A stretch of 64,000 nt of DNA from Micrococcaceae bacterium Sec5.8 (GCA_039636775.1 CP143429.1:2914001-2978000); one strand, 5' to 3'; numbered from the stretch's first letter, positions 9,301 to 18,348 are shown. Numbers and translations are program-made. Notes: generated by a model not told the origin, from the letters alone.

Positions 9301-9500
9301 ATTCAGTGACCGGCCGCAGCGAACGCTCCCCGGAAGGAGCCGTCGTACTGGGTCAAACGCCCGCGCCCCGAGCTTTCCAGACCCGCGACGTCAAGGCCAC
9401 CGTTGCCGGTCAGGGTGATCCCGGCCAGCAACACACCCGCCAGCCCGGACAACACACTCAGACCGGCCCCGCCGGGTACGCTCCCCCGCGTCATTCAAAT
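9301..9500 (-). pseudogene. frameshifted relic of an RHS core terminus
   Basis: Translated on the minus strand, 9494 downward reads GITLTGNGGLDVAGLE, closely matching GVSLTGSGGVDIAGLE near the core end of the intact RHS gene at 11942-17710. One base later, in another frame, 9349-9372 encodes LGARAFDP, the hallmark end-of-core motif (LGARAYDP in the intact gene). The intact copy reads GAATGGCTCGG where the relic reads GAAAGCTCGG, so a single-base deletion explains the shift. Homology stops shortly after, and a stop codon lies directly upstream of 9494. It is a decayed piece of a second RHS gene, not a functional CDS. Confidence 0.72.
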
Positions 9501-9558
9501 GCCCGACATGACATCATGGGCACTCGCTTCTCGACCGTCAGTCGCTAAACAACGGCTC

Positions 9559-9972
9559 TCATTTCACCATCCGATAGTCCTGCACAGATGGGGTTTCATT
9601 CCGGATTCCCTTAGTCACTACTCGTGAGAACCAGCCAATATCAAAATCGTATTCACTACCAGGTTTGAAAGACGCGGCAACCTCGTCTTGATTGTCAAAA
9701 GTCACCCTCGGAGACACATAGATACTTCCGCAGTTCGCCGTCTCAACGAAAACCCCCGCCGTCGATGCTGAACCCCTAGATCCGCCAGAACTCGTTTCCG
9801 GTTTCGCGGTGAGTATTTCGCAACGGACAGTCTCGACACCGATCGAATCCCATACGGGAAGCAGTAAAACAAAAGCACCGAACCCGAGAACTAAGACTCC
9901 CAGCACGTTCCAATACCACTTCAACGTCGGCCGCTTGGGTATACGCCGCAAATCGTCGTCCGTCTTAACCAT
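9559..9972 (-). CDS. membrane-anchored protein, candidate immunity protein
   Basis: 137 residues. The polar N-terminus (MVKTDDDLRRIPKRP) is followed by one membrane helix (about 19-42) and a roughly 95-residue, beta-rich extracytoplasmic region with two cysteines. The start ATG at 9972 has GGAG five bases upstream. An alternative GTG at 9993 overlaps the stop of the preceding tip-like fragment as GTGA. The family is not recognised. Immunity function is inferred from position: it follows an orphan toxin-tip-like sequence within an RHS locus and precedes an RHS relic. A membrane anchor would suit a toxin acting at or outside the membrane. Confidence 0.6.
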   Translation of the reverse strand: MVKTDDDLRRIPKRPTLKWYWNVLGVLVLGFGAFVLLLPVWDSIGVETVRCEILTAKPETSSGGSRGSASTAGVFVETANCGSIYVSPRVTFDNQDEVAASFKPGSEYDFDIGWFSRVVTKGIRNETPSVQDYRMVK

Positions 9973-9989
9973 TCCATCTCCCATTCCGA

Positions 9990-10250
9990 TCACCAGCCAC
10001 TCGCACGACGTCCACTCCCGGGCCCAGCGGAACCGTTGGCAAACCCCTGAACCGCGCCGTTTAACAAATCCTCGCGCCTAGCATCACCTGGCTGCAGTTC
10101 CGTATTGACCGCACCAACGACAGACCCACCTAACCGATTTGTTAGGTCCTCCGTCAAAATTGATCCCCAGTTATAGGGTGCGCCAGCGTGCTGACCGCTT
10201 GAGACTGGACCCGTCCCGCCAGCGACCAGACGAAGCCGACAGTACCAACA
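9990..10250 (-). pseudogene. orphan RHS/toxin-tip-like fragment
   Basis: An open frame of 86 codons on the minus strand bounded by TAG at 10251-10253 and ending TGA at 9990-9992. The C-terminal part looks protein-like (for example EDLTNRLGGSVVGAVNTEL, then a Gly-rich end). Its only in-frame start candidate is TTG at 10157, preceded by GGGGA at normal spacing, which would give a 55-residue product. The stop overlaps an alternative GTG start of the next gene as GTGA, the overlap seen between toxin tips and immunity genes. No core is attached. It may be a displaced C-terminal tip or simply a short leader ORF. Confidence 0.42.
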
Positions 10251-10267
10251 CTACTGAATAAATCCAA
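10239..10267 (-). promoter_or_regulatory. duplicated WXG100-type promoter
   Basis: Minus-strand -35 TTGGAT (10262-10267) and -10 TACTGT (10239-10244) with a 17-base spacer. The 16 bases at 10257-10272 are identical to 18338-18353 upstream of the WXG100 gene, and similarity continues through the -10 and beyond (TGTTGGTA, then GTC, GC, TCGT). It would drive transcription towards the orphan tip fragment and the immunity candidate. It is read as a copy of the RHS-operon promoter. Confidence 0.55.
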
Positions 10268-11615
10268 CAAAAGGACAAATTAAGGCGACCCGAACATGCC
10301 CGCAGCCACCAGGACACGCAGCGCCTTGCGTTTCGGCGACGGGCTTGCTCAGGTCGGGGGGCGGCCTTCCGGTAGCCTGTGGAGGAATACAAGGCACTGC
10401 ATGGCTCAGCGGGAAGCCGGCAGGCCGATGCATTCCTCGGCATACGTGCCGGCTCGGGTGAAACTCGGTGGCCGCCTTCTGGGGGCCGCTGCGTGAGTGT
10501 CGGCATGAACGCGACGAGCTCGACTCCCACGGCGACCGATCTGACGGCCGAACAGAGCTGCTCGCGTTGTCTCGACTTCTCCTGTCATGAAACGACCCAT
10601 GTGTCGCCTGGCCTGCCGCGCGAGGTCACGTGCTTGCTACCAGGTCCTCCCGGGACCGTTCGTGATGGGCAAGGCGGGGTGAATGTTCCCCGCTCCCACT
10701 CGCTGAAATCCCGTTGCACACCGGCCCCTCATCCGATCCGCGACTGTCGGCAGATCCCGTACAGAACTCGGAGTGAGCCTGGGCGAGAGTCCATCGAGCA
10801 TCTTCATGACAGTTGAGAGCTGATCTCTCGGCCATGGCTCACCCGCTGTTTGCTCTGCATCGCCGGGAGTCAACAGGAATTCTACGCGGAGCTGGACGAG
10901 CAGGAAGCGGGCTTCAGTCCATCGCCGACCACCAAGTAGGAACCACTACGGCACATTTCGCATCCGGAGGATTGGGCGGGAGCTTCCGAAGAGTTCCGCA
11001 ACTCGGAACCCGGGCAGGAAGGCTACACAACGTCATAACCACAAATACAAAGTGCCCCGCCGGGATATTGACCTAGACGGAGCACTTCGGACTGAGAGAT
11101 AGTTGCTCGGCGGAATCAAACCGAGCCTGAGCCTTATTAGTACGCAGAGGCTTCCGGAACCCGGAAAAGACACCCGGGCCTATACATTAAATCTAAATTC
11201 CACCACGTTCCGTAGCAAACCAACCTCTGCCCGCGATTTCCCGGACGTCCTAGCGCCCTACCGTTCACACCGCTACGAACCGCGGAGACCGCATTGGGCT
11301 CGCCCGGGCAGAAGCTGATCGGTCATCGCGATTGTGCTCAGCGAGATTGCCGTTCTGTAGATTCAGACCAAGCCGAGTTTGTGGCGGTCACTGCGGTCAG
11401 GCGCCGGACGCGTCACGGGCAAAGACGGCCTCGCCACCCCGGAAAGCCCTATACACCCGAGACAGCGATGGCAGTCCCGTACTCCACCAAGTCCTCCCGT
11501 CGACCCTCCGAGAAGAGACGCCCGACTGTTCGCTGACACTCCTGCAAGCCATCCCCAAACTTTAGGGAAATTCGCGCTCAGACCGTCGAGACTCAATTCC
11601 GGGCTGCGAGTCTTG
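10268..11615. other. 1.35 kb AT-richer region with no confident gene
   Basis: Both strands contain only short frames with poor codon structure. Base composition is visibly more AT-rich and mixed than the flanks. The most protein-like traces are a plus-strand frame interrupted by TAG (10817-11038) and a minus-strand frame ending TGA near 11400 that contains RVYRAFRGGE. These look like remains of former toxin, immunity or mobile genes, but no family can be assigned. The left edge contains the diverged upstream flank of the duplicated promoter. Confidence 0.5.
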
Positions 11616-11945
11616 TCAGACGATGAAGAGAGACCAAGGTGGCACCCTGTGCCGTGCAAATCGCCGGACCGCCCGAATGGTCTCAAGATAGTCGTTGGTG
11701 CGCGAGATGTCAGGCTTACCATCAAGGCTTGCAAAGTAGAGGTCGGGAATTCGACCCGGTCCGTTATTCAGCGATTCGCCGAGATCACGACAGATCTCGA
11801 CCTCTCGCTTCCTGGAGGGTCCTTCTTGCAGATCATGCATCACTTTACGGATCCATGACGCGGATTCGTCTTTTCCGAGCTCATCCAAATATGCGGACAG
11901 CTTGGACAAGAGCAGGATACCTTCGGCAAGCTCGGTCCTTCTCAT
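11616..11945 (-). CDS. candidate immunity protein for the RHS toxin
   Basis: 109 residues, soluble and largely helical (MRRTELAEGILLLSKL..., with LNNGPGRIPDLYFA in the middle). The ATG at 11945 overlaps the RHS stop as ATGA, and GGAG lies five bases upstream inside the RHS coding end, so translation is probably coupled. Small genes directly after polymorphic toxins usually encode the cognate immunity protein; that is the basis for the call. The helical layout loosely resembles small helical immunity-type proteins found beside actinobacterial toxins, but no family is claimed. An ATG at 11957 is an alternative start. Confidence 0.68.
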   Translation of the reverse strand: MRRTELAEGILLLSKLSAYLDELGKDESASWIRKVMHDLQEGPSRKREVEICRDLGESLNNGPGRIPDLYFASLDGKPDISRTNDYLETIRAVRRFARHRVPPWSLFIV

Positions 11946-14900
11946 TTCAGCTCCCATTGATCAATAATAGTGCCGTGTTCATATGACTTCGGAATAAAGA
12001 CTTGCGGCGTCCCACCTTGGTACACGGTTCCGTCAAGTCCTATCTGGCGCCTCACCGTACCGGCGTACATCGTCGTCCCCGGTGGGAATTCAGCGGTATA
12101 CCCCATGCTGAGTGGGCTTGTACCAGTGATCTCACGGTTCTTGTTGTACCACTCGGGAAGGATCGCTTTGTCCCTTCGCGCCTGAAGGACCGATGTGGGA
12201 GCATCTGCTGACCAAAAGCTACCAAACTCATTCCGATACCCGGCGTCTCCTGCACGCGACAGAACCGACACGTCATGTGAATAACTGGAACGATAGATTC
12301 CGTACTTGAAAGTCTGCCTATCAGCCGCTCCAAGCCATTTCGGCTTGTAGCCGGTGATCCCCCCTGTTGCTGCCCCGACCGCGGCTGCCGTCGACGTTGC
12401 CTGGATGAAGCCGCGTGGCGTGTGGGGGCCCTGCGACATGGCGTAACCGGCGCCCCCACTTACCCCGCCTTCCGCTGCGCCTCCAGCAGCTGCGGTCGCG
12501 GCACGAGCTGCCAGGCCGGCGCCCATTTTTGATGCGACAATCGCCCCAGTGCCAGCGCCCAGCCCTCCCGCGAGGGCTCCGACAGCCGAATCAACCCCCA
12601 CCCGGCCCCAGTCGACGGCTCCCCTGTCGGCCTTCTGGGTTGCAACAGAGATACCACCTGATACAAGGGCGCCAGCGCCCATCATCAGGGCCAGGCCTGC
12701 TGGCCCGCCGACTCCAGTACACATCAGGGCGACACCGGCCACGATCGCGGCTCCGGCGGCAACGTATTCCCAGTTGTCCTTCCACCAGTCTCCGGCCGCG
12801 GCCATAGCGCCGCCGGTCGTGCCGTCATAGGCCCGAAGTTCGTCATCGGTCAGGGGCCTCTGACCGGTGGGGTCGGTGGTGTTCAGCGGGTTGTTGCCCG
12901 CATAGGCGTAAGGGTTGCCGTCCCAACCCGCCCCCAGGATCGGGGCGAGCGGGTCCGTGGACAGGAACCCCTTGGTCAGGGGGTCATAGGCCCTAGCTCC
13001 GAGCCATTCCAGGCCTGCGATGTCCACGCCGCCACTACCAGTCAGGCTGACACCCGCCGGCAGCAACCCGACCGGCCCGGCACCAGCACCGAGTCCGGCG
13101 GAACCTGCACCGGCCATTGCGTCGGGGTTTAGGCCGGGCGAGGGGTCGGGCATGATGGGGGTACCGAGGACCGCCCATGGGTCGGTCTGATCGGTGGGCC
13201 GGGCGGCTCGCCAGCCCGACGCCGTCCAGGCATCCCCGATCCCTGTCACACCACCGGGCAGGGACAGGAGCTGCCCACCACCACCTGCGATGCCGATACC
13301 GGCGGTGCCTCCGGAGCCATCACCAACCGTGCTGGTCGTGATGCCGGTGAGGGTGGGGACGGGGTTCGCGGTGTCCCACCACAGGAGGGCGCCGTCGATG
13401 CCGGCAAGTTCGCCGAGGGCGTCGACCCACAGCTCGTGCCGGGAGGTTTCCATGCCGTCGGGTGTGCGGTCGGCAACGCTCTTCAGCTGGCCGGTCTGGC
13501 CCCATGCGTATTCGGTCCAGGACCCGTCCGCGCCGATGAGCCGGGTCCGCCGGCCCAGCCCGTCATGGACGAACTCCACCCTCGACCCCTCCGGGCCGGT
13601 GACGGCGACAAGTTGTCCCGCGGCGTCGTACTCGTAGGCCCGGGACCCCGCCGGGGTGGCCTCGCGGACCAGGCGTCCACCGGCGTCGTACTCCCACTCC
13701 GACATCACCGACACTGCCTGTGCTGCGGGCCCTTCCGCACCACCAGCCGCGGTGGTGACCGGGGTGGTAGTCGCCGAGACCATCTGTCCGGCACCGTCGT
13801 AGCCGTACCGGGTGATGGTTCCGGCGCGGGTCAGTGCCGTGATGCGGCCGTCGTCGTCCCTACCGATCAGCGTCACATCCGTCCCACCGCCACTGCCCGA
13901 GTTGTCGGTGCGGCTGTGTTCGGCGAGGTTCCCGCCCCGGTAGGCCCATTCCTGGACGAGGTCCCCGGCGGTGGCCGAGGTGAGGCGCCCGGACGCATCA
14001 TGGGTGAACACCGCGTCCCGGAGCAGGGGGTTGGTGACGGTGGTGAGCCGTCCGGCGGCGTCCCGGGTGTAGGTGGTGGTGGTGCCGTGGGCGTCGGTGA
14101 ACGCGGTACGGTTCCCGTCGCCGTCGTACTTCCAGGACAGGCCCTGGCCGCCGCGGGTGCGGGAGGTCAGCCGCCCACAACGGTCAAAGCCGAGTTCGTG
14201 CTCCACGGCCAGCCCGTCAGCAGCCGCACCGGCGCCGGCGTTGCGGGTGTGGTCGGTGATGACGACGCGGCGGCGGAGCAGGTCCCGGTCAATTGAGGCC
14301 AGGAGTTTCCCGTCCACCGAGGTGGTGGCCTCCTGCCCGGCGGCGTCGTACGTCCAGGTGGTGGTGTGCCCGTCCGGGTCCGTCTGGGACAGTTGCCGCC
14401 CGGCAGGATCATACGTCGCGGTGGTCACCCGGCCGAGGGGGTCGGTCACCGCATCGACCAAGTCCGTGGCCGTGTAGGTGCGGGTGGTCACCCCGCCCAA
14501 GGGGTCGGTGATCCGGACCAGGCGCCCGCGGACGTCGTAGTCGAAGAAGGTCCGGCCGCCGACGCCGTTGATGGTCCCGGTCAGTTCCCCGGCGGTGTTG
14601 TATGTGAACCGGCGGGTCCCGTACCAGGTGTCCTGGGAGAAGCTCAGCCGCCCGGCCTTGTCGTAGCCGTACCGGGACACGCCCTGGCCGGGGGTGTTGC
14701 GGGTCAGGAGCCGCCCGCACGGGTCGTACTCGAAGGTTTCGACCTCGCCGGTGGGCAGTGTCCGGGCGGTGACCCGCTGGTCGGCGTCGTAAGCCAGTTC
14801 CGTGACCGCGCCGAGCGGGTCCGTGGTCCGCCAGGGGCGCCCGCACCCGTCGTATTCATACCTGGTGACGGCGCCGGAGGGGGAAGTGATCGAGGTGATC

Positions 14901-17710
14901 TTCCCGGCCACGTCCCGGCCGAGGACCGTCAGGCCGCCTTCACCGTCGAGGAGTTCCACCGGGTTCCCGGCCGCGTCATAGGTGACCAGTTCCGCGGAGC
15001 CGTCCATCCCCTGGACCCGCGTGGGGCGCCCGTACTCGTCAAAGCTGTACGTTGAGGACGCGAACGCGTCCGTCAGGGTCGCCGTGCCCGCCAAACGGTC
15101 GGTCGTGGCGTCCGCGCGGACACCGGTCGGGTCGACGACGGCGGTCAGGGCACCGACCTTGTCGTACTCCCGCACCCAGTCGTGGCCGGCGGGGTCCGTG
15201 ATCCCGACGAGCCGGGACAGCGTGTCGTGGGCGAAGCCCCAGCGGGCACCGTCCGGCAGCACCGCGGCCGTGACGTTGCCCAGCTCATCGAAGACCCGCT
15301 CGATGGCCCGGCCCAACGGATCGATTGTCCGGACCAGTTCACCATTGACGGCGTAATCGAGTTCGGTCCGGCCCCCGTCCGGGGCGATGGACGCCGTCGT
15401 CCGCCCTGCCGAGTCGTGTTCAAAGGCCCGGACGGCGCCGTCCGGGTCCACCCGCCGCACCAGCAGGCCCGCAGCGTCGTAGGTGAAGCGGGTCTCGGCG
15501 CCGGAGGGGCTGAGCGCCGCGACGGGGCGGCCCGCCTGGTCTCGGATGATCCTCGCGACGTCCCCGGCTGCGTTCCGGGTCGAGACCAGGTCCCCGAACC
15601 CGTCGTATTCAAAGCCGACCGCAACGCCGGCCGGGTCTATCACCCGGGCCAGCTGACCGTTCCGCCACTGGAGCTCAGTGCGCCCGCCCAGCGGGTCCAG
15701 GATGACCGAGGGGTCCCGCGACACCTCATCGGCATACTCATACGAGATGACCGAGCCTGTTTCGGTCACCAGGGTGGTGATGCGGTCCTGCTCATCCCAG
15801 CCGTACGTGAGGTCCGCGCCTTCCGGGGTGACTGTCCGGGTCTTCCGGCCCCGCGCGTCGTAGGCATGCACCGTCACGGCCCCGTCGCGTTCCGTGAAGG
15901 ACACCAGGTTCCCGTGGCCGTCATACGCCATCGACTGGCGCTGATCATGGGAATCGAGCACACCCACCAGGCGGCCCTTCGCGTCGGCGATCCAGGAGTT
16001 CGACCGGGAACCGTCTTCATCCGAGACCACCGTGACGCGGCCCGGCAAATACGCGAACCTGGTCCGGCGCCCGTGCTGGGTCACCTGCAGCACAACCCTG
16101 CCGTGCTCGTCATAGGTGTTCTCCGCCTCAACAACACCCGCGGACGAGACCACCGCCTCGATCAGGCCCTGCTCATTCCACCGGTACGCCCGCGCCCCCA
16201 GCTCCGTCGCCACACCCGTCAGCCGGCCTGCGTCGTCATAGCCGTACTCCACCCGGCGCCCGTCCGAGGCCCGCACCACGGCAACGAGCCCGTCCACGTA
16301 CTCCACGTCAAGGAACCGGCCCTGCACATGCGCCAACCGGGTCACCTGTCCCACACTGCCGCCGTCGGCGGGCTTTTCCCGGACCACGGACACCGTCCGG
16401 CCCGGCCCCGACCCGGACCCGAGCCACACGCCCGCGAGGCTGTAGGTCCACCAGCCGCCCTCATTGTCCCGGACCACAAGCAGCTCGACCGTACCCTCCG
16501 GCACGGAGCTTGACTCCCTGAGGTCAGCTGCGGTCGCAGGCTCTGCGGTGAGCCAGTAGTTCTCGCCCACCGCCCGCGCCCAGCCGGACCCCTCACGAGG
16601 AAAATCGACGGCCCGGCCGTCGGCCATCACCCAGCGGCACCCCTCATCCGAGACCGCAAGGTGCTGGTCCAGGACCGAGGCCCACCCCGGGCCAAACACC
16701 CCGGGCACGTCCAGTCCCGAGGCCAAAGAGTTGTACATCCGCGACAAAACCACGTCGGAAGCGACACCGGCAAACCGCAGATCCTCTTCCGGTTCAATGA
16801 AGTTTCCGGTGGCGGTGTTCACGGGGTCGTTTGCGTACCCGCTGGTGGGCATCGCACCGGCCGCCATCGGCGGAGCCACGACCAGCGTGGACCGGCTGGC
16901 GCTGACTCCTGCTGCTGCAAGCGCTTCATTCACGGCCGCGTCCGAGACGGTCGAGACACTGCCCTCGCCCCCGGCGGCCGCAAACGCATCCGCGACAGTG
17001 ACCGCCCACTTCGCGTCGTTCTCGTTGGCCCGTAGATACTCCCGGTAGGCGCTGACCACGCCCGAGGCTTCGATCCGCCCCCAGTAGCAATCGGACGCGA
17101 AATCGGAGAGATGTCCTTCCAGCGCACCTGGGGCTGAGGCCAACCCCTCATCCAAGCCCCGGGAGTTTACCGCGAAAGACCGCAGGCTTTCCGGGCGCGC
17201 CGAGGACGTCCCGCCCCCGTACCCCCCGCCGGGCGGCGGTGTTTCCCGGCTCCCGACGGTGGGAGCTGCCGGTTCGAACGTCGGAGCTTTGCCCGGCGCC
17301 GCGTTCGGCCGGTCTCCCTCACCGAAGACCGAGTCCCAGCCCTTCTCGAACGCGTTACGGTCATTGTGCTCCCGGACCCACTCGTTATTCTTCGCACGCC
17401 GGGTGTCCTCTTCATGCCCGGCCTCGACCATCTGTCCCACGTATCCGGCTACGGTCCGCAGCGCGGTCGCCAACGCTTCCGCGTCCTTGCCCGCGGTGGC
17501 AGCGTTGGAGGCAAAAACCTCAGAGAAATGCCCCTTGAAGTCCTCCTTCGCGGAGGAGACGAACGTCGCCCGCGAACCTGCCTGCTCCTCGAGCTTTGAT
17601 GCCGCCAGCTCAAACGCAGACTTCACCGACCCGGCCACGGCGTAACTGAATCGCCCTCCATCAGAACCGTCTGACGCCGGCAACAGCGGCACCTCAACGA
17701 ACTCGGTCAC
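11942..17710 (-). CDS. RHS/YD-repeat polymorphic toxin, putative type VII effector
   Basis: About 1,922 residues. An N-terminal helical region (about 1-120, with DFKGHF) resembles WXG/LXG-type export domains. A DUF6531-like segment follows (TGNFIEPEEDLRF, about residue 300), then many YD repeats forming the RHS shell (about 480-1560). The core-end motif LGARAYDP is at about 1569, followed by NPYAYAGNNPLN. A hydrophobic Gly/Ala-rich pre-toxin segment (about 1650-1790) leads to a roughly 125-residue tip. The tip contains YRSSYSHDV, FGSFWSAD, YTAEFPPGTTMYAG and GGTPQVFIP. That arrangement recalls NAD-using ART/TNT-type toxins, but the assignment is tentative. The start is GTG at 17710; GTG at 17779 would add a hydrophobic stretch. 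Confidence 0.88.
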   Translation of the reverse strand: MTEFVEVPLLPASDGSDGGRFSYAVAGSVKSAFELAASKLEEQAGSRATFVSSAKEDFKGHFSEVFASNAATAGKDAEALATALRTVAGYVGQMVEAGHEEDTRRAKNNEWVREHNDRNAFEKGWDSVFGEGDRPNAAPGKAPTFEPAAPTVGSRETPPPGGGYGGGTSSARPESLRSFAVNSRGLDEGLASAPGALEGHLSDFASDCYWGRIEASGVVSAYREYLRANENDAKWAVTVADAFAAAGGEGSVSTVSDAAVNEALAAAGVSASRSTLVVAPPMAAGAMPTSGYANDPVNTATGNFIEPEEDLRFAGVASDVVLSRMYNSLASGLDVPGVFGPGWASVLDQHLAVSDEGCRWVMADGRAVDFPREGSGWARAVGENYWLTAEPATAADLRESSSVPEGTVELLVVRDNEGGWWTYSLAGVWLGSGSGPGRTVSVVREKPADGGSVGQVTRLAHVQGRFLDVEYVDGLVAVVRASDGRRVEYGYDDAGRLTGVATELGARAYRWNEQGLIEAVVSSAGVVEAENTYDEHGRVVLQVTQHGRRTRFAYLPGRVTVVSDEDGSRSNSWIADAKGRLVGVLDSHDQRQSMAYDGHGNLVSFTERDGAVTVHAYDARGRKTRTVTPEGADLTYGWDEQDRITTLVTETGSVISYEYADEVSRDPSVILDPLGGRTELQWRNGQLARVIDPAGVAVGFEYDGFGDLVSTRNAAGDVARIIRDQAGRPVAALSPSGAETRFTYDAAGLLVRRVDPDGAVRAFEHDSAGRTTASIAPDGGRTELDYAVNGELVRTIDPLGRAIERVFDELGNVTAAVLPDGARWGFAHDTLSRLVGITDPAGHDWVREYDKVGALTAVVDPTGVRADATTDRLAGTATLTDAFASSTYSFDEYGRPTRVQGMDGSAELVTYDAAGNPVELLDGEGGLTVLGRDVAGKITSITSPSGAVTRYEYDGCGRPWRTTDPLGAVTELAYDADQRVTARTLPTGEVETFEYDPCGRLLTRNTPGQGVSRYGYDKAGRLSFSQDTWYGTRRFTYNTAGELTGTINGVGGRTFFDYDVRGRLVRITDPLGGVTTRTYTATDLVDAVTDPLGRVTTATYDPAGRQLSQTDPDGHTTTWTYDAAGQEATTSVDGKLLASIDRDLLRRRVVITDHTRNAGAGAAADGLAVEHELGFDRCGRLTSRTRGGQGLSWKYDGDGNRTAFTDAHGTTTTYTRDAAGRLTTVTNPLLRDAVFTHDASGRLTSATAGDLVQEWAYRGGNLAEHSRTDNSGSGGGTDVTLIGRDDDGRITALTRAGTITRYGYDGAGQMVSATTTPVTTAAGGAEGPAAQAVSVMSEWEYDAGGRLVREATPAGSRAYEYDAAGQLVAVTGPEGSRVEFVHDGLGRRTRLIGADGSWTEYAWGQTGQLKSVADRTPDGMETSRHELWVDALGELAGIDGALLWWDTANPVPTLTGITTSTVGDGSGGTAGIGIAGGGGQLLSLPGGVTGIGDAWTASGWRAARPTDQTDPWAVLGTPIMPDPSPGLNPDAMAGAGSAGLGAGAGPVGLLPAGVSLTGSGGVDIAGLEWLGARAYDPLTKGFLSTDPLAPILGAGWDGNPYAYAGNNPLNTTDPTGQRPLTDDELRAYDGTTGGAMAAAGDWWKDNWEYVAAGAAIVAGVALMCTGVGGPAGLALMMGAGALVSGGISVATQKADRGAVDWGRVGVDSAVGALAGGLGAGTGAIVASKMGAGLAARAATAAAGGAAEGGVSGGAGYAMSQGPHTPRGFIQATSTAAAVGAATGGITGYKPKWLGAADRQTFKYGIYRSSYSHDVSVLSRAGDAGYRNEFGSFWSADAPTSVLQARRDKAILPEWYNKNREITGTSPLSMGYTAEFPPGTTMYAGTVRRQIGLDGTVYQGGTPQVFIPKSYEHGTIIDQWELK

Positions 17711-17970
17711 AACCAAAGCCCCCCACTGAACAAGAATTGGAACAAGAAGAACAACCACCAACGCCGCAGAACCCAACACCTGCCTGGAAACAACTGCGCC
17801 AGGCGCAGGACCAGTCCAACGAGGGATTCAATGCAGGACGATACAACCCAAAAAGCCGGACCGGAGAAATCCAGGACCGGCCGGAAAGACCAAAACCGTG
17901 TAGTGGCCAGGTAACCGCCCACTCATCAGAGCGCCGCGGCTACCCGGCCTTTACACCATCGACTGCAGGC

Positions 17971-18252
17971 TTAGGCGCCGCCGCCGGCGGAGAAAATGTC
18001 CTGCGAGATCTTCTGCAGCTGGGTCCGCAGCTCCTCGAGTTCCTGGCGGGCCTTGTCCAGCGCCGCCTTCGTCTCCGGCCACGTGGACCCGCGGAACTGC
18101 GTAGCCAGCGGACCGTCCCAGATATTCGGATCCGACAGGATCTTGCCCTGCGCATCCAGCGCCGAGATCTGATCCGTGAAACCACCATTGATGATCGACT
18201 GCACCTGCCCGATGGCAGCCTTCGCTTGCTCGGTTGACAACACACGCGACAT
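17971..18252 (-). CDS. WXG100-family protein, likely secretion partner
   Basis: 93 residues, the normal WXG100 size, with a predicted helix-turn-helix hairpin and the turn motif WDG (in NIWDGPLATQF). It ends in a Gly-rich tail (AGGGA). ATG at 18252 is preceded by GGAGG at seven bases. ESX/WXG100 proteins form dimers and are exported by, or guide export through, type VII secretion ATPases. It precedes the RHS gene by 260 bp on the same strand and is divergent from the EssC operon, so it is the obvious partner for the RHS effector. The 260 bp gap contains no convincing gene. Confidence 0.88.
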   Translation of the reverse strand: MSRVLSTEQAKAAIGQVQSIINGGFTDQISALDAQGKILSDPNIWDGPLATQFRGSTWPETKAALDKARQELEELRTQLQKISQDIFSAGGGA

Positions 18253-18319
18253 AGAAATTCCTCCCAAAAGAAACCGCTTCCCCGCCGGACACATGATCGT
18301 CGGCGAGCGAACGATGCTG

Positions 18320-18348
18320 ACGCTACCAACAGATGCTAATAAATCCAA
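18320..18348 (-). promoter_or_regulatory. promoter of the WXG100-RHS operon
   Basis: -35 TTGGAT (18343-18348) and -10 TAGCGT (18320-18325) with a 17-base spacer, giving a leader of about 60 bases before the WXG100 ATG. It is nearly repeated at 10239-10267, which supports it being functional. The divergent operon may use TATCAT at 18443-18448 as a -10, but no good -35 is visible there. Confidence 0.55.

Noticed and set aside
10379..10816. 145-codon plus-strand frame in the debris region
   Set aside because: Arg/Pro/Ser-rich, low-complexity translation with no family resemblance; overlaps other equally poor frames.
9559..11615. Insertion sequence or transposase in the AT-richer RHS flank
   Set aside because: No transposase motif, terminal inverted repeats or target duplications could be found by eye.
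11379..11858. 159-codon plus-strand frame overlapping the immunity gene
   Set aside because: Antisense to the better-supported minus-strand gene at 11616-11945 and rich in Pro/Arg/Ser.
15182..16513. 443-codon plus-strand frame inside the RHS gene
   Set aside because: Shadow of the YD-repeat coding sequence; repetitive Arg/Gly/Pro composition without start signals.
17707..17922. 71-codon hydrophobic frame between the WXG100 and RHS genes
   Set aside because: Trp/Phe/Leu-rich but lacks a ribosome-binding site; more likely untranslated spacer, although its stop overlaps the RHS GTG start.
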